From positions 1-10,839 of the forward strand of contig JAIRKS010000186.1 of the NCBI GenBank assembly GCA_031259905.1: a stretch of 10,839 nucleotides of DNA, in the 5' to 3' direction. Of the stretch, positions 9,051 to 10,839 are shown piece after piece (the stretch's first letter is position 1; every line of letters begins with the position of its first letter). The DNA is from Odoribacteraceae bacterium. GTDB taxonomy: Bacteria > Bacteroidota > Bacteroidia > Bacteroidales > Marinifilaceae. The notes under the pieces were generated by a model. It was not told where the DNA came from. It did no database searches and saw only the letters and a program-made list of their open reading frames with translations. Made by a program: the position numbers and the translations under genes.

Positions 9051-9059
9051 ACCAAACCA

Positions 9060-10427
9060 ATGAAACGTCACGCCCTCTTCCCGCTCGCCGCCATCCTGCT
9101 CGTCGCGGCGAGCGTTGCCGGGCAACCTTTCGTCGTCACCCCGGGGCAGGCCGGGGCCGGCGACACCCTCACCTACCCCGACGAGCGGGCGGCCCGCGAG
9201 AGGGAAGGTTTGCGCGTGCACCTCACGCGCGATCCCGACGAGAAGGAGCGGGCCGTCGCGGCATACGTCAAGCGATTCTTCCCGTTGAAGGACGGCACGG
9301 GCAACGACCCGTACGCCCGGCACATCGTCACGGCGGCGCTCCAGCACAACATCGCCCGCGAGGGGAACGGCGCGTTACTCCTCGAGTACCTGCCCGTCGT
9401 GCCCGCCGCCATACTGCCGGAGCTGTACTACCGCCTCGTGCAGCTCCCCTGGCAGCACCGGATGAAAGAGATCAAGGAGTTGCTCCCCCTCTCCACCGCC
9501 ATTCACGACGAGATGAAGAAGCGCGCCGCCGATCCCGCCGAACGACTCGTCGCCGACCGCCCCCTCTCCCCGCGGGAGTGGGAGGAGGAGTGCACGCGTC
9601 ACAACGCCGGCTTCTACTTCACGCACGCCGAGCTCCTGCATCACGCCGGCGAGCACGCCGCCGCGCTCGACATCATCGAGCCGCTCAAGGAGAGGCTCGC
9701 GCGGGGATCCGCCTTCAACGATCTTTACGCGAGGTTGCTCTCCGCGAACGGCTACCGCCACCTGCTCGTCCCGTTCATCGAGGCGAGCGCGCGCGAGGAC
9801 GCCGCGACCCCGGCGATGCTGGACACGCTGCGGGTCTTCTTCGCGCGGGAACATCCCGGCGAGGACTTCGACGCGTACATCGCCGCGCTCCGCTCCCCGG
9901 GACACGTCGAGCGCTTCGAGGAGCGCCTCGTCGCGAGCCTCGTCGACAGGGAGATCACGCCCTTCGCGCTCGAGGACACGCGCGGCGAACGGGTAGATAT
10001 CGCCGCGTTGAAAGGGAAGGTGATCGTGCTGGACTTCTGGGCCACGTGGTGCGCGCCGTGCAAGGCGGCGTTACCGGGGATGCAGGTCGCGGTGAACCGT
10101 TTCAAGGAGGATCCGCGCGTCGCCTTTTACTTCATCTCGACGCTGGAGCATGACCCGCGCTACAAGCAGTCTGTCCGGGAATTCATCGCGGGCAAGGGCT
10201 ACGAGATGGAGGTGCTCTTCGACGACGTGGACCCCGCCACCGGGAAACACGGCCGCGTGTATCACGCCCTCTCCCGCCCGCTGGGCATGAACGGCATCCC
10301 GCACAAGGCCGTCATCGACGCGAACGGCCGCCTCCGCTGGTCTTCCAGCGGGTACCACGGCAATCCCCTCGAACTGGCCAACGAGATCTCGTTCGTCGTC
10401 AACCGGCTCCTGGACGAGAACAAGTAA
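9060..10427 (+). CDS. Periplasmic TlpA/ResA-type thioredoxin-fold protein
   Basis: This 455-residue protein is probably a thiol-disulfide oxidoreductase in the periplasm. The signal peptide covers about residues 1-20 (LVAASVAGQ) and has no Cys, so it is not a lipoprotein. Residues about 55-290 are mainly helical and charged and match no domain I recognise. The C-terminal thioredoxin domain spans about 300-455, with VIVLDFWATWCAPCKAALPG (321-340) holding the redox pair Cys331 and Cys334, and a probable cis-Pro at 414 in GIPHKAVID. The only other Cys is residue 178. It is the last gene of the operon, 9 bases after the PKD-like gene, and a terminator follows. TlpA-like genes often close such SusC/SusD operons. 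Its target could be a cysteine-containing ligand or an operon partner; both are guesses. Confidence 0.92.
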   Translation: MKRHALFPLAAILLVAASVAGQPFVVTPGQAGAGDTLTYPDERAAREREGLRVHLTRDPDEKERAVAAYVKRFFPLKDGTGNDPYARHIVTAALQHNIAREGNGALLLEYLPVVPAAILPELYYRLVQLPWQHRMKEIKELLPLSTAIHDEMKKRAADPAERLVADRPLSPREWEEECTRHNAGFYFTHAELLHHAGEHAAALDIIEPLKERLARGSAFNDLYARLLSANGYRHLLVPFIEASAREDAATPAMLDTLRVFFAREHPGEDFDAYIAALRSPGHVERFEERLVASLVDREITPFALEDTRGERVDIAALKGKVIVLDFWATWCAPCKAALPGMQVAVNRFKEDPRVAFYFISTLEHDPRYKQSVREFIAGKGYEMEVLFDDVDPATGKHGRVYHALSRPLGMNGIPHKAVIDANGRLRWSSSGYHGNPLELANEISFVVNRLLDENK

Positions 10428-10443
10428 AACGAACCATTGAGAG

Positions 10444-10474
10444 ACCGTCGGGAACTTCCCGCCGGTTTTCCTTT
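10444..10474 (+). terminator. Intrinsic terminator of the transport operon
   Basis: The stem is formed by ACCG-T-CGGG (10444-10452) and CCCG-C-CGGT (10458-10466), with a single T/C mismatch and the loop AACTT. It is followed by TTTTCCTTT. It lies 16 bases after the stop codon of the TlpA-like gene, which fits the operon end. Confidence 0.8.
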
Positions 10475-10484
10475 AATTGTCAAC

Positions 10485-10500
10485 CGGGAACATGTTCCCG
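10485..10500. repeat. 16-base perfect palindrome
   Basis: CGGGAACATGTTCCCG is self-complementary over its full length. It contains the same arms as the inner part of the terminator just upstream (CGGGAAC...TTCCCG), with three extra bases (ATG) at the centre. It could be a second hairpin derived from the terminator, or a dimer-binding site. There is no T run after it. Confidence 0.7.
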
Positions 10501-10568
10501 TCGCGCGCTGACGACAGCCCGTCCCGTTCGCGGGGCGGGCTGTCGCGCGTTGACGACATGCCGTCCCG
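10501..10568. repeat. Pair of 26-base direct repeats around a hairpin
   Basis: The copy at 10501-10526 and the copy at 10543-10568 match at 23 of 26 bases (differences at positions 8, 17 and 18), and both begin TCGCGCG and end CCGTCCCG. Their starts are 42 bases apart, the same length as the units of the array further right, though the sequence is different. The second half of copy one is also an arm of the hairpin at 10513-10544. Confidence 0.65.
10513..10544. repeat. Strong GC-rich inverted repeat with TTCG loop
   Basis: GACAGCCCGTCCCG (10513-10526) pairs with CGGGGCGGGCTGTC (10531-10544) over 14 positions, with one T/G wobble, around the loop TTCG. No T run follows on the plus strand, so it is not an evident terminator. 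It could be a transcript-end hairpin, a cruciform or a repeat-element palindrome. Confidence 0.65.
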
Positions 10569-10624
10569 CACATTCATTATTGTCTCGCGCCCTGGCGAAG
10601 GGGGGGGGAGACAGGTGTCAAAAA
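10569..10624. other. Gene-free stretch with a G9 run and a decayed edge of the palindrome array
   Basis: No gene is seen. Nine consecutive G lie at 10600-10608. TCGC/GCGA arms (10585-10598) and GACA-GG-TGTC (10610-10619) look like worn copies of the two palindromes of the array that follows. The second is centred 21 bases before the first intact palindrome, exactly in phase. TGTCTC (10581-10586) is also repeated in inverted form as GAGACA (10608-10613). Confidence 0.4.
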
Positions 10625-10839
10625 TCTGTCGCACGCGTGCGACATACTAGAAACCGGTAACAAAAGCCTCTCGCGAGCGCGCGAGAAGGTTTCCTACATG
10701 TTAGAAAGTCTCTCGCGAGCGCGCGAGAAGGTTTCCCACGCGTGGGAAAGTCTGTCGCCGGGCGGCGAGAAGGTTTCCCACACTGGGAAAGTCTGTCGCC
10801 GGCTGGCGAGAAGGTTTCCCACACTGGGAAAGTCTGTCG
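10625..10839. repeat. Tandem array of 41-42-base units, each with two palindromes, running off the window
   Basis: The units are 10625-10666, 10667-10708, 10709-10750 (42 bases each), 10751-10791 and 10792-10832 (41 each), plus the first seven bases of another at 10833-10839. Each carries palindrome A (for example TGTCGCACGCGTGCGACA at 10627-10644 and TCTCGCG-AGCG-CGCGAGA at 10669-10686). Each also carries palindrome B (TTTCCCACGCGTGGGAAA at 10732-10749, TTTCCCACACTGGGAAA at 10774-10790 and 10815-10831). Palindrome B is decayed in the first unit and imperfect in the second. The last two full units differ at only 2 of 41 positions. No spacers of unrelated sequence separate the units and no gene is present. 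It resembles mosaic repetitive extragenic palindromes in general form; I cannot assign it to a named family. Confidence 0.85.

Noticed and set aside
10618..10824. Minus-strand open frame of 68 codons with a repeated KPSRALAR-like peptide
   Set aside because: It lies wholly within the palindrome array. Two units are 41 bases, so the frame shifts between units and the peptide repeat is not kept. It is a by-product of the DNA repeat.
10625..10839. CRISPR array
   Set aside because: The units abut one another, and variation is confined mainly to stems and loops. There are no unique spacers, and no cas gene is seen in the window.

Overview
The window comes from a GC-rich member of the Bacteroidota. 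This rests on gene content: an ECF sigma factor with a FecR-type anti-sigma factor, a SusC/SusD outer-membrane pair, and a run of Bacteroidota-type lipoproteins. Most genes also lack a Shine-Dalgarno sequence, as is usual in this phylum. The order sigma, FecR, SusC with STN domain, SusD, DUF4843 lipoprotein, PKD-like lipoprotein, TlpA-like thioredoxin is one I associate with Odoribacteraceae/Butyricimonas-like Bacteroidales. That family-level placement is an inference, and the base composition is richer in GC than I would expect for Butyricimonas itself.

Layout. Bases 1-522 hold the 3' part of the sigma factor gene, whose start lies before the window. Bases 566-1699 encode the single-pass anti-sigma factor. 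A 118-base leader with two hairpins (1700-1817) precedes the SusC-like transporter gene (1818-5156). Then come the SusD-like lipoprotein (5175-6638), the DUF4843-type lipoprotein (6651-7400), the PKD-like lipoprotein (7413-9050) and a periplasmic TlpA/ResA-type thioredoxin (9060-10427). The genes from susC onward are 9-18 bases apart on one strand and end at an intrinsic terminator (10444-10474), so they look like one operon. All seven genes are on the plus strand.

How the genes probably work together. The SusC-like protein has an extra N-terminal STN domain, the part that in characterised systems touches the periplasmic domain of a FecR-type anti-sigma factor. Ligand binding outside would pass through STN and FecR to release the sigma factor and switch on the transport operon. 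SusD and the two accessory lipoproteins would capture the ligand at the surface. There is no glycoside hydrolase, lyase, esterase, sulfatase or peptidase in the window, so the substrate cannot be named; the TlpA-like protein suggests a thiol or redox element.

The gene-free right end (10428-10839) is the least ordinary part. After the terminator come a 16-base perfect palindrome, a pair of 26-base direct repeats around a strong hairpin, a run of nine G, and then a tandem array of 41-42-base units that runs off the window edge. Each unit carries two different palindromes whose centres are about 21 bases apart, and substitutions between units preserve pairing at one stem position and swap it at another. 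This array is the main candidate for something undescribed. The transport locus is a recognisable type whose substrate is unknown.
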